Source of the DNA: JBGAPH01 sp046349955
GTDB lineage: Bacteria; Planctomycetota; Planctomycetia; Pirellulales; JBGAPH01
Length of the DNA: 64,000 nt
Assembly: GCA_046349955.1 (NCBI GenBank)
Contig: JAXMBI010000028.1
Coordinates: forward strand, 52,172-116,171
Direction: 5' to 3'
The notes beneath the pieces are model-generated. The model worked only from the letters and a program-made list of their open reading frames with translations, had not been told where the DNA came from and ran no database searches. Shown piece by piece: positions 25,550-34,693 of this stretch. A program made the translations under genes and the position numbers. Position 1 is the stretch's first letter. Each line of letters starts with the position of its first letter.

Positions 25550-25830
25550 ACATTTGTTTAAACGTCCTTTGGTATCGGTCGCGTTGGCAGTGGTGGGTTA
25601 GTCGAACGGCGATCGGCCGTCCCGATCGTCGGCGGGGTGGTCGAGCCATTCGGAGCGGCAAAGGCCATCAACACCATGCAGATTCGGTCCGAGGGCTGAA
25701 GGATTCGACAGCCCGCTCATCGAACCCTCCCCCGCCAATCGGCCTTTGTGCCCCCGGCCCCCTCGGCTACACTTCGCCGCCCCCAAAGGGGGAGGTCCAC
25801 CGGTACTGCGCGCACACGGCGAGGTGTCTC
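25550..25830. other. Divergent gap between marR and glycosyltransferase
   Basis: Apart from the operator and weak promoter elements near 25531-25570, nothing recognisable is seen. A short inverted C/G-rich segment (CCGCCCCCAAAGGGGGAGG, about 25779-25797) lies just before the glycosyltransferase leader. No coding potential is supported. Confidence 0.4.
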
Positions 25831-27387
25831 TTGAACGCCGAAACACGCCCGACTACAAACCCGCCGCGGCTCACCGCAGCGCTCATCGTGCGCGACGCCC
25901 AGGCCAGCCTGCCGGGCACGCTCGAGGGGGTGCGAGGCTGGGCCGACGAGATCGTGGTCGTCGACACCGGCTCGGCCGACTACACCCGCGACGTCGCTCG
26001 CCGCTACACCCCCAAGGTGCTCGGCTACCGCTGGGACGACGACTTTTCGGCCGCCCGCAATGCGGCGCTGGCCGCTGCCCAAGGAGAATGGGTGTTGTGG
26101 CTCGACGCCGGCGAAACCTTGGCCCCGCGCGAGGCGTCGTTCATCCGCGGCTGGCTCGAAGGGCAGACGACCCAGGACCACGTGGGGCTGCTGTTCATCA
26201 GCGTTCCCCCGGCCCGGCCCGAAGGTTCGGTCGAACGCGTCGCGCGTGCGCGCTTGCAGCCGCGTGTGCCGGGGCTAACGTTTGCCGGCCGCGTGGCGGA
26301 AAGCCTAGCCCCGGCGGCGCGGCGGCTGGGCATCACCGAACAACTCCTCGACGCCACGCTCTGCCGGACCGCCGTCGAACACGTGCCCGAGACCAAGCGC
26401 CGTCGTGCCCAACGGAACATTCGCCTGGCCGAGCTCGAGATCGCCGATCGCGGTCCTTCGCCGCGGATGTCGATCGTGATCGGCGAAGCCCGGCTCGACC
26501 TCGGCCAGTTCGACCAGGCAGCGGCGGCCTTCCGCCGCGCGCTCGAGACCTCGGTCCGCGGCTCGCTCGACGCCCTCTGGGCCTACTATGGACTGCTGAC
26601 GACCTTCGAAAGCGTGCCGGCGGCCGGCGAAGCCCAACTCGCCACCTGCTTGCAGGCGCTCGAGAGCTTTCCCTTCGACGCGCAGTTGCTCTGCGCGATG
26701 GGCAACTACTTGCAGTTGCGCGACCGCTTCGATCTGGCGGCCCGCTCGTTCGAAACGGCCTTCCGCTTTGGCCAGGTCCATCCAGAGCTCTGGCACCTCG
26801 ACGACCTGACCGCGGTGGCTGGCGCCGCCCGCGGTCTCGCCCTGCAACTGGCAGGGCAGGAAGCCGAGGCCGAATCCGCTCTGCGCGAGGCAATCGAAAG
26901 TCTGCCGGACGATCCCCGTCTGCGCCGTCGGCTTGGCGAGTTGTACATCCAACAGGGCAACCAGCGCGCGGCCGTCGAGCAGTTTGGCCGCTTGCGGCTG
27001 CCGGCCACAGAGCTCGATCCGCTCAAGTCGGCGGTCCGCGGCGCCTGCCTGGCGGCCAAGCAGAATTGGGCGGCGGCACTCTCTTATCTGAAGGCGGCCT
27101 TCGACGAAGGCTGCCGCGACCTCGTGGCCCTGCGCTGGTACACGCTGTCGCTGCTGGCGACCGAAGCCTTCGCCACGGCCCGCCAGGTGCTGGAAGCCTG
27201 GAAGACGATCGATCCCGAAAGCGGCGAGGCGGCGCGGTTCCGCGAGTTCCTCGAGCGGCAGGGCCCGGCGCTCGTGCTCGAGACCGACGCCGAGGGCCGA
27301 ACGTTGCGCGTCGATCCGGCTGACACGCCGCCGGGAGCGCCGCTCAGGGGCGCTCGGGCTGCGAAGCCCGAAGAATCGAGCCGCTAG
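25831..27387 (+). CDS. Family 2 glycosyltransferase fused to TPR repeats
   Basis: The 518-residue protein starts with a GT-A domain: LTAALIVRDAQASLPGTLEGVRGWADEIVVVDTGSADYT, then AARNAALAAAQGEWVLWLDAGE, with the DxD-like LDAGE metal site. From about residue 210 it is built of TPR-like helix pairs (for example ARLDLGQFDQAAAAFRRALE and ELYIQQGNQRAAVEQFGRL). SPBc2-type GT2-TPR proteins of this layout glycosylate proteins or surface polymers. The TTG at 25831 preceded by GAGGTG is chosen; there is no ATG in the right place. The frame is open far upstream, but that part is antisense to other genes and was rejected. Confidence 0.8.
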   Translation: MNAETRPTTNPPRLTAALIVRDAQASLPGTLEGVRGWADEIVVVDTGSADYTRDVARRYTPKVLGYRWDDDFSAARNAALAAAQGEWVLWLDAGETLAPREASFIRGWLEGQTTQDHVGLLFISVPPARPEGSVERVARARLQPRVPGLTFAGRVAESLAPAARRLGITEQLLDATLCRTAVEHVPETKRRRAQRNIRLAELEIADRGPSPRMSIVIGEARLDLGQFDQAAAAFRRALETSVRGSLDALWAYYGLLTTFESVPAAGEAQLATCLQALESFPFDAQLLCAMGNYLQLRDRFDLAARSFETAFRFGQVHPELWHLDDLTAVAGAARGLALQLAGQEAEAESALREAIESLPDDPRLRRRLGELYIQQGNQRAAVEQFGRLRLPATELDPLKSAVRGACLAAKQNWAAALSYLKAAFDEGCRDLVALRWYTLSLLATEAFATARQVLEAWKTIDPESGEAARFREFLERQGPALVLETDAEGRTLRVDPADTPPGAPLRGARAAKPEESSR

Positions 27388-27663
27388 CCGCGACGGCCGA
27401 CTAGGTGCTGCGTCACAGCCTGTTTTTCGCGTCCGGATGACCGGGGAGCAAACGGCTCAGCGAGCCGCCGGCTTCACGCCGGCGGGCCCCGGTGACCAAC
27501 GTGTTCAGGGTGGAAGCTGCGATCACTCCCAACGTGCGGCGGGTTCGCGAATCGATCACGGCTCGCGGCGCTGAACCCCGATTCCCTCGTCGCGCGGCAC
27601 GGCGGGGGTAAACCGGGTAAAGCCCGCCGCTCGCCGACCCGAACTTCTCGCCACGACGCGGCA
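27388..27663. other. Intergenic region with short palindromes
   Basis: It begins with GCTGCGTCACAGC, also found at 5389-5402 after the PhoD-like gene, followed by a GCCGCCGGC palindrome (about 27462-27488) and a GGCGGG...CCCGCC segment near 27605-27632. No gene is supported. Confidence 0.4.
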
Positions 27664-28116
27664 CTAGTCGAACAACCGCAGCCTCAGCGGCGCCATCGGC
27701 GAAGATACGAAGCCGTGCCGGGCGTAGAAGCGCTGCGCCGCTTCGTTTGTCCGATCCGTAAGCAGCGAAATCCGGCGAAAGCCGTGCCGGCGGGCATAGT
27801 CGATCGCGTGCTCGACGAGCTGCCCGCCGATTCCCACGCCGCGGGATTCGGGCCGCACGACCACGTCTTCGAGCCAGCAGGCGGGGGCCCCTTCGGCCGT
27901 GCTGATCGTAAACAGCAGATTTACCATCCCTAGGAGACGCTCCTCGTCGCGGGCCACGAAGATCTGCCCGAGCGCCGGCGCTGCGAGGATCAACCGCAGC
28001 CCGCGCTCCTGAGTCGTTCGCTCGAAGATGAACTCTGCTTCCTGGGCGTAGAGCACGGCCAGCAGATCGGCGAGCGCCGGAACGTCGGCCGGCGTAGCAG
28101 CGGAGATCGTCGTCAT
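27664..28116 (-). CDS. GNAT-family N-acetyltransferase
   Basis: The 150-residue protein has the GNAT fold: an N-terminal strand and helix (ISAATPADVPALADLLAVLY), a central strand (ACWLEDVVVRPESRGVGIGGQLV) with the acetyl-CoA pyrophosphate loop R-G-x-G-x-G, and the C-terminal NEAAQRFYARHGF motif. It transfers an acetyl group from acetyl-CoA to an amine; the target is unknown. Its start is 3 bases after the galE stop, so the genes are an operon on the minus strand and may act in sugar modification, although that link is only contextual. Confidence 0.88.
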   Translation of the reverse strand: MTTISAATPADVPALADLLAVLYAQEAEFIFERTTQERGLRLILAAPALGQIFVARDEERLLGMVNLLFTISTAEGAPACWLEDVVVRPESRGVGIGGQLVEHAIDYARRHGFRRISLLTDRTNEAAQRFYARHGFVSSPMAPLRLRLFD

Positions 28117-28119
28117 GCG

Positions 28120-29103
28120 CTACTTCGCGTACCCCCGCGGATGCGTCGAGTGCCAGCGCCAGGCGGTGGCCACGATGTCGTCGATCTTCACATAGCGCGG
28201 CCGCCAATTGAGCTGCGCCTGGGCCCGCGAAGAGTCGGCCACGAGCTCCGGGGGATCGCCGGGGCGGCGCTCGCCTTCGATCACGGGAATGGGTCGCCCG
28301 GAAATGCGCTGGCAAGCGTCGATCACCTGTCGCACACTGTGGCCGTGGCCGGTCCCCAAGTTGAGCTTGAGCCCCAGCCCCGGCGCCAGGCGTTCGAGCG
28401 CGGCGAGATGGGCGGTGGCCAGATCGTCGACGTGAATATAGTCACGAATGCACGTGCCGTCAGGCGTGGGATAGTCGCTGCCGAACACGGTGATCGCGGG
28501 GCGCTGGCCGAGCGCCACTTGCAGCGTGAGCGGAATCAGGTGCGATTCAGGCGTGTGGTCTTCGCCCAGGTCGCCGTCGGGGCTCGCGCCCGCGGCGTTG
28601 AAGTAGCGGAGCGCGGCGTAGCCGAGGCCGTAGGCGTGGGCGTAGTCGGCTAGGGCATGCTCGACGACGAGCTTCGTGAACCCGTAGGGGTTGATGGGAA
28701 GCTGGGGCTCGTCTTCGGTGATCGGAATCTTGTGGGGGGCGCCGTAGGTGGCCGTGGTGCTCGAAAACACGATCCGCCAGACGCCGGCCGCCCGCATCGC
28801 CTCGAGCACCGAGAGGCTGCCGAGCACGTTGTTGCGGTAGTACCGGTCAGGGTGCGACACCGACTCACCCACCAGCGCGAAGGCGGCGAAGTGCATCACC
28901 GCCTCGATGCGGTGCTCGCGCAGGGCGGCTTCCAGCGCCGGTTGATCGAGCAAGTCCCCCTCGATCAGGCGGCCGGCGGGCGCGGCGGCCCGATGGCCGC
29001 AGGACAGGTTGTCGTAGACCCAAACGTCGTGGCCGGCGCGCACCAAGTGGCGCACCGCATGACTGCCGACATAGCCGGCCCCGCCGATCACGAGGATTCT
29101 CAC
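28120..29103 (-). CDS. galE: UDP-glucose 4-epimerase
   Basis: The 327-residue extended SDR enzyme has the NAD-binding loop GGAGYVGSHAV at its N-terminus, SSTTATYG with the catalytic Ser/Thr, and YGFTKLVVEH with the YxxxK pair. C-terminal GalE features GTCIRDYIHVDDLA, NLGTGHGHSVRQVI and RRPGDPPELVADSSRA are all present. It interconverts UDP-glucose and UDP-galactose, supplying surface glycosyltransferases such as those at 1-1470 and 25831. The GTG at 29103 is chosen because the family begins at this first beta strand and AAGGA precedes it. An upstream extension in the same frame has no GalE similarity. Confidence 0.92.
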   Translation of the reverse strand: MRILVIGGAGYVGSHAVRHLVRAGHDVWVYDNLSCGHRAAAPAGRLIEGDLLDQPALEAALREHRIEAVMHFAAFALVGESVSHPDRYYRNNVLGSLSVLEAMRAAGVWRIVFSSTTATYGAPHKIPITEDEPQLPINPYGFTKLVVEHALADYAHAYGLGYAALRYFNAAGASPDGDLGEDHTPESHLIPLTLQVALGQRPAITVFGSDYPTPDGTCIRDYIHVDDLATAHLAALERLAPGLGLKLNLGTGHGHSVRQVIDACQRISGRPIPVIEGERRPGDPPELVADSSRAQAQLNWRPRYVKIDDIVATAWRWHSTHPRGYAK

Positions 29104-29334
29104 GTCGATGTTCGTCCTTGCCGGGGTTGCAGATCGTGCCTTCGGGTCGGCTGGGCCGCACCGGGGCCTCTGTGGTACCGTACTATACCTAGGTTGCGGA
29201 GCGCGCCCAGGGCGACAAAACCCAAGGCGGGACAAGAAGTAACGCCTCGCATTCACTGGACCGGGCGATGTGCGGCAGGCAGCGTCGGTTCGCCAAGAGA
29301 GCTGCGCGCAGATTCTACGTAGGGGATCGCATTG

Positions 29335-31539
29335 ATGGACGAACTTAACGGCCGACGCGTTCGCGCAGGCATTCTCGGGCTACTCGCCGCGGCGCTCGTT
29401 TGGAGCGGAGCGTCGGGCACGGCGCGGGCCGGAGGCGGCGCCGAAAACGTGTTCGTGGTCGTCAATCCGCGGAGTTGGGCCTCACAAACGATCGCCAACC
29501 ACTACATCAAGCTCCGCGGCGTGCCGGCGCGGAACGTATTCCACGTCGATTGGTCGGTCTGGGTCGGCCACGTGGCGGTGGCCGATTTCCGCAAGTACCT
29601 GCTGGGCCCCGTGCTCCAGGAAATCGAAAAGCGGGGACTGGGGCACCAGATCGACTATATCGCCTACTCCGCCGACTTCCCGTACGCCGCGATCCTCAAT
29701 GCGGACCTCGGGGACCGCAAGTTCGACCACCTCAACCCCTATGGCTCGATCAATAGCCTGACCTACATGTGGCCCTTGGTCATGGCGGGCAACCCGCTTT
29801 ACATGGCCATGGAAGGGAACTTGTATCGCCAGCCTCCGGTTGTGGCGGGCAAGGAGTCGCGCTCGCACGCGTTCCGCAGTTGGTACGGCTGGGGACCAAA
29901 CGGCGCCGTGGTCGAAGCCGGCGGGCAGCATTACATGCTCTCCACGTTTCTCGGCGTCACCTTCGGCCGGGGGAACTCGGTGCCCGAGATCATCAACTAC
30001 CTCGAGCGCAGCGCGGCAGCCGACGGCAAGCGCTGGGGGGGCACGATCTACTTCATGTACAACACCGACGTTCGCTCCACGCACCGACGCGGCCAGGTCG
30101 GCGGCGCGGGGGACCACTTTGCCGCGGCCGCGGCCGCGATCGAAGAACAGGGCGTGTCGGCCAAGATCGCCAACGGAGTGTTGCCCAACCGGGCTGGCGA
30201 CGTGGCCGGCCTCGTCATGGGCTATCCCAAGTTCGACTGGTCCGACTCGGGCAGCAAGCTGCGGCCCGGCGCCATCTGCGACAATCTGACCAGCTTTGGC
30301 GGCGTGCTCGATCCAACCATGGACTACCAGGAAGTTACGCCGGTTCAGCCCCAAACGCCGCTCACGGCGTTTTTGCGGGCGGGGGCGGCCGGCGCGTGTG
30401 GCACGGTCGTCGAGCCCTTCCTGCTCACCGACAAATTCCCGCTGCCGTCGCTGCAGGTCCACTATGTCCGCGGCTGCTCGCTGGCGGAGTCGTTCTATCA
30501 ATCGCTGTACTGTCCCTTTCAGCAACTCATCGTGGGAGATCCCCTCTGCCAACCCTGGGCGAGAATTCCCCAAGTGACGGCCGAAGGGGTCGAGGCCGGC
30601 GCCGCCCTCAAGGGCACGGTCTCGATCAAGCCCCGCGGCGAAACCAAGGCGCCGGCGAGCGTCGACCGCTTCGAGTTGTTCGTCGACGGTCTGCGCGTGG
30701 CCCGCTGCCCTGCGGGGGACGCCTTTTCCCTCGACACCACGACTTACGCCGACGGCCACCATGAGCTGCGGATCGTGGGGCTCGAGGCGGGGCCGATCGA
30801 GACGCAGGGCCGGCTGATCCTGCCGGTGACGTTCAACAACACAGGACACCGGATCGCCGCGGCCACTTCTCCCAAACAAACGGTGCGGCTGGGGGCCGCG
30901 CTGAAGATCGCCGCCAAGAGCCCCGGCGCGGCTTCCCTCGTCGTGCTCCACCAGGGGCGCGAACTCGGCAAGATCGCGGGAGAATCGGGGGCCCTTGAAG
31001 TCGACAGCGCGCGGTTGGGGCAAGGCCCGGGGCAATTGCAGGTGCGAGCGCTCGACACCGCCGGCAAGGAGTACGCCGTGGCCGCGCCGCTGGCGATCGA
31101 CGTCGTGCCTCCTCTGGCGATGCTCCCCTTGCGCGACCCGCCGAGCGACCTGCGCCCCGGTGTGCAGTTGACCCTCGGAACCAACCGGCCGCAGCTCATT
31201 CGCGACGCCAGCAGCCCCGGCTGGTTCACGAGCGCCGGCGCCCAGCCGAACCAGGCTTATCGCCTGGAGGGCTACTTCAATGTGCCGGCCGACGACACCT
31301 ACCAGTTCGTCGCCGGATTTCTGGGGGATCTGCGGATCGAAGTGGACGGCCGCGAGTTGGGCAATTTCAAAGGAGAGCCGTTCAACTTCAAGTACATGCC
31401 GGTCCGACTTGGTCGTGGCTGGCACCAGGTTCAGGTGAGCGGGCGCACGGGGGACACGGCGATGTTCGAGCTGGGCTTTGGCGGGCAGGGCGTTCGCCCC
31501 GTCGACGGCAGGGCGTTCAAATGCCCCGCGGGCCGCTAG
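29335..31539 (+). CDS. TIGR03790-family secreted protein with C-terminal PA14-like domain
   Basis: The 734-residue protein has a signal peptide (ILGLLAAALVWSGASGTARA). A TIGR03790 core follows: NVFVVVNPRSWASQTIANHYIKLRGVPARNVFHVDW read in pieces, IDYIAYSADFPYAA, GTIYFMYNTDVRSTHRR, and the conserved end FQQLIVGDPLCQPWA. A middle Ig-like stretch follows, and near the C-terminus YRLEGYFNVPADDTYQF with RIEVDGREL resembles a PA14 carbohydrate-binding domain. The molecular function of TIGR03790 proteins is not established. The ATG at 29335 has AGGGGAT upstream. It stands divergent to galE. Confidence 0.8.
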   Translation: MDELNGRRVRAGILGLLAAALVWSGASGTARAGGGAENVFVVVNPRSWASQTIANHYIKLRGVPARNVFHVDWSVWVGHVAVADFRKYLLGPVLQEIEKRGLGHQIDYIAYSADFPYAAILNADLGDRKFDHLNPYGSINSLTYMWPLVMAGNPLYMAMEGNLYRQPPVVAGKESRSHAFRSWYGWGPNGAVVEAGGQHYMLSTFLGVTFGRGNSVPEIINYLERSAAADGKRWGGTIYFMYNTDVRSTHRRGQVGGAGDHFAAAAAAIEEQGVSAKIANGVLPNRAGDVAGLVMGYPKFDWSDSGSKLRPGAICDNLTSFGGVLDPTMDYQEVTPVQPQTPLTAFLRAGAAGACGTVVEPFLLTDKFPLPSLQVHYVRGCSLAESFYQSLYCPFQQLIVGDPLCQPWARIPQVTAEGVEAGAALKGTVSIKPRGETKAPASVDRFELFVDGLRVARCPAGDAFSLDTTTYADGHHELRIVGLEAGPIETQGRLILPVTFNNTGHRIAAATSPKQTVRLGAALKIAAKSPGAASLVVLHQGRELGKIAGESGALEVDSARLGQGPGQLQVRALDTAGKEYAVAAPLAIDVVPPLAMLPLRDPPSDLRPGVQLTLGTNRPQLIRDASSPGWFTSAGAQPNQAYRLEGYFNVPADDTYQFVAGFLGDLRIEVDGRELGNFKGEPFNFKYMPVRLGRGWHQVQVSGRTGDTAMFELGFGGQGVRPVDGRAFKCPAGR

Positions 31540-32152
31540 ATCGGCGGTTCGGCAATCTTGACGCCCCCGGATGCTCGTCGGCCTCGGCCGGCGGTCGAAG
31601 GCCGCCGCTCTTCAGCCCCTTTGCGGCGGGCGACCTGATCTCGACGCGCTCCGTGCGCGGTCGGGCAGTTGGGCCGCGTTGCCGGTGCGGTTCCGAAGCC
31701 GAAGGGCGTGAGGAATGCCGGGCAGAGGAGCGGGTCCAAGCAGGAATCACCAGGGCCCAACTGCCCTTTGGGAGGCCCACATCGCCCCAGGAACGACCGC
31801 CTTGCATTCACCAAGTCGACCAAGTACCTTCGGCAAGTGCTCGTGATGTATTCACACCAGTAAGCCGACTTGCCGCTCAGTGATTGGGGGCGTTCTCCCG
31901 CGAGCCGGGCATTCGGCTCGGGGCTTCTAAAAACGATGCTGCAACGGCGAGCCGGCAAAACGCGTCGATATTCCACGGTTCGCTGGCGAGATGCTGCGCC
32001 CTCGATAACGACTCGATCGAAGCGAACGGCCTCGTGCTTTCTCGAGCGTGCTTCTTGTTTGCTTGCGTGCCCCGAACCGAGGGGTAAACTGGCGCCCAAT
32101 TAACCCCGTAGGGTCGCCGCAGACTCTCACCCCGAATTGCCCCTGAGAACCC
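31540..32152. other. Long intergenic region before the giant surface-protein locus
   Basis: Over 600 bases without a supported gene. A 13-bp perfect inverted repeat, GGGCAGTTGGGCC (31663-31675) and GGCCCAACTGCCC (31754-31766), is present with a 78-base spacer. Short open frames lack start signals and conserved features. The region probably holds the promoter of the following locus, but no clear -35/-10 pair was found. Confidence 0.45.
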
Positions 32153-34183
32153 ATGCGCCTTCCCCGCCTGAAGTCCTGCTCGTGGTCTGGCCTATCGCGC
32201 AGTTCAGCTCCTCGAGGCAGCGAGTCTCGTCGGCCTCTTTGGGAAGAGCTTGAACTACGAGTGGTGCTTTCCGCAACGGTCGGCGTCGACAAAGTGGACT
32301 ACGCCCCAGGCGAGACGGCGCTGATCACGGCGTCGAACGACGAGCAGGCGGGCGGCGATTTTGCCGCGGGTGAGACCGTGAAGTTCCAGGTGACCCGCAC
32401 CGATGGCATCGAAGACTATCCCAGCGGCAATCTGCCGTGGTTCGTCACCGACGGCGTCGGGGGCTTCGAAGCCTACTACGTCGACATCGACGGTGACGGC
32501 GCGCAAGACTTGGGCGTCGCGCCCGACCTCGACGAAACGGTCGACGCGGTCGTCCACACCTCGTGGTTTGTTGAAGACCAGTACGCAAATTCGGCGCTCC
32601 GCTTGTCGGCTACAGGACTCACGTCCGGCGCTGAAGCTGCGGTGGAGTTTACGGACACGGTGTCGTCGATCTCGATCAACAGCCCTTCAGCCGCGTCTCC
32701 GCAGACGATCACGACGGCTGCGGCCAACTATACGGTGCCTGTCGGCTTCTCTTGGGTGGCTGACAACAAAGGCAATGCCACGGTAACGGCGACGGCGACA
32801 GTCACTGATGGCACGAATACTTGGTCGAATACGGCGACCATCAACAACAAAGCGAGCGGCTCGGCCACCATCAACGTCACCGTGCCGGGATCCGCGCCCA
32901 ATGGTTCGTACTCCGTGACGGTCTCCGCCCCGGGACAGGGGGCGACGACCGTCACGAAGACCAATAGCAACGCTGTGGTGCTGAACGTCCCCGCGGCGAC
33001 CACGACGTCGATCACATCCACTGTGAACCCCTCGGCCTATGGGCAAGCGACCAGCTTCAACGCGAGCGTCTCGGGCAGCCCCAGCGTAGGGACCGTTCAG
33101 TTCTACGTGGATGGGGCGACCTTTGGCAGTCCGGTTGCTGTGAGCGCCGGAGCGGCGGCAAGCGGCGCCATCGCCTCGCTGAAAGCGGGGTCGCACAGTA
33201 TCCACGCCATTTACAGTGGCGGCGCGGGCTTCAGCGGCAGCACGTCCAGCACGCTCACCCAGACGGTGAACCAGGTCGGTTCGACCGTCGCCGTGAGCTG
33301 GGCCGACGGCCTGAGCGCCGAGTACAACGGCTTGGTTCACGGGGCCACCGCCTCGTGGTCGAGCAGCGGCGCGGATGGAGAGGGCGCCGCCCTGGTCGTG
33401 AGCTACGTGGGAATCAACGGCACGAGCTACGCCGCCAGCGCGACGGCCCCGAAGAACGCCGGCCAGTACCGTGCCTCGGCTAGCTTCGTCGGAGACGCGA
33501 ACCATACGGGGAGCAACGGCTTTGCCGACTTCACGATCGCGAAAGCGACCCTCACCGTTACCGCCGATCCCAAGAGCCGCGAATATGGCGACGCCAACCC
33601 CGCGCTCACCGCTACGATCACCGGTTTCAAGAACAGCGAGACGCTGGCCACGAGCGGCGTCACCGGCGCTCCAGACTTGAGCACGGCGGCTGATCCTACC
33701 AGCCCGGTGGGAGAGTACCCGATCAACGCGGCGCTCGGCGCACTCGCCGCCAGCAACTACACGTTCACGTTCGCTGCCGGCAACCTCGAGGTGACCCAGG
33801 CGACGCTCTTAGTCACGGCCGACGATCAGAGCCGAGAGTACGGCGACGCCAACCCGACGCTCACCGCTACGATCACGGGCTTCAAGAACAGCGAGACCCT
33901 GGCCACCAGCGGCGTCACCGGCAGCCCTGACCTGAGCAGCGCGGCCGATCCCTCGAGCCCGGTGGGCGACTACCCGATCAACGCGGCCCTCGGCACGCTC
34001 GCCGCCAGCAACTACTCGTTCACGTTCGCCGCCGGCAACCTCGAGGTGACGCACGCCACGCTCTTGGTCACCCGACGATCAGAGCCGAGAGTACGGCGAC
34101 GCCAACCCGACGCTCACCGCTACGATCACGGGCTTCAAGAACAGCGAGACCCTGGCCACCAGCGGCGTCACCGGCAGCCCTGA
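32153..34183 (+). CDS. Giant MBG/Ig-like surface protein, N-terminal piece
   Basis: The frame encodes 676 residues. It starts with a basic segment and ELELRVVLSA (about residues 32-41), a degenerate form of the planctomycete LEPR-XLL motif found at the N-terminus of very large exported proteins. Next come an Ig-like region (about residues 180-275), a Big_3-type repeat (TSITSTVNPSAYGQATSFNASVSG) and the first two full 85-residue MBG-type repeats (TLTVTADPKSREYGDANPAL and following). A 2-base deletion at about 34069-34073 shifts the frame, which then runs into a stop. It is part of one locus continuing to 38789; probable surface adhesin or matrix protein. Confidence 0.7.
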   Translation: MRLPRLKSCSWSGLSRSSAPRGSESRRPLWEELELRVVLSATVGVDKVDYAPGETALITASNDEQAGGDFAAGETVKFQVTRTDGIEDYPSGNLPWFVTDGVGGFEAYYVDIDGDGAQDLGVAPDLDETVDAVVHTSWFVEDQYANSALRLSATGLTSGAEAAVEFTDTVSSISINSPSAASPQTITTAAANYTVPVGFSWVADNKGNATVTATATVTDGTNTWSNTATINNKASGSATINVTVPGSAPNGSYSVTVSAPGQGATTVTKTNSNAVVLNVPAATTTSITSTVNPSAYGQATSFNASVSGSPSVGTVQFYVDGATFGSPVAVSAGAAASGAIASLKAGSHSIHAIYSGGAGFSGSTSSTLTQTVNQVGSTVAVSWADGLSAEYNGLVHGATASWSSSGADGEGAALVVSYVGINGTSYAASATAPKNAGQYRASASFVGDANHTGSNGFADFTIAKATLTVTADPKSREYGDANPALTATITGFKNSETLATSGVTGAPDLSTAADPTSPVGEYPINAALGALAASNYTFTFAAGNLEVTQATLLVTADDQSREYGDANPTLTATITGFKNSETLATSGVTGSPDLSSAADPSSPVGDYPINAALGTLAASNYSFTFAAGNLEVTHATLLVTRRSEPRVRRRQPDAHRYDHGLQEQRDPGHQRRHRQP

Positions 34184-34297
34184 CCTGAGCACGGCGGCCG
34201 ATCCCTCGAGCCCGGTGGGCGACTACCCGATCAACGCGGCCTCGGCACGCTCGCCGCCAGCAACTACTCGTTCACGTTCGCCGCCGGCAACCTCGAG

Positions 34298-34693
34298 GTG
34301 ACGCACGCCACGCTGCTCGTCACCGCCGACGATCAGAGCCGAGAGTATGGGGAGGCCAACCCCGCTCTGACCGCTACGATCACGGGCTTCAAGAACAGCG
34401 AGGTCCTGGCCACGAGCGGCGTGACCGGCGCCCCCAACTTGAGCACGGCGGCCGACCCGAGCAGCCCCGTGGGGGATTATCCGATCACCGCGGGCGGTAC
34501 CCTCGCCGCCAGCAACTACTCGTTTAGCTTCGCCGCCGGGAATCTGGCGGTCACCAAGGCGGCCCTTCTCGTGACGGCCGACGATCAGAGCCTAGAGTAC
34601 GGCGACGCCAACCCCGCGTTCACCGCTACGATCACGGGCTTCAAGAACAGCGAGACGCTCGCCACGAGCGGCGTCACCGGCGCCCCGACTTGA
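34298..34693 (+). CDS. Giant MBG surface protein, internal piece (repeats 4-5)
   Basis: This open frame is in the same phase as the N-terminal piece, because the -2 and -1 indels before it sum to a whole codon. It encodes repeat 4 and most of repeat 5. The first codons (MTHATLLVTADDQS) are internal to the repeat, not a real start. It ends where a C run at 34683-34686 is one base short (CCCC where the sister repeats have CCCCC). It is not likely to be an independent gene. Confidence 0.45.
   Translation: MTHATLLVTADDQSREYGEANPALTATITGFKNSEVLATSGVTGAPNLSTAADPSSPVGDYPITAGGTLAASNYSFSFAAGNLAVTKAALLVTADDQSLEYGDANPAFTATITGFKNSETLATSGVTGAPT

Noticed and set aside
23764..25830. Long upstream extension of the TPR glycosyltransferase frame
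   Set aside because: It runs antisense across the halogenase-like and MarR genes and shows no glycosyltransferase similarity before 25831, where a ribosome binding site and the family start are found.
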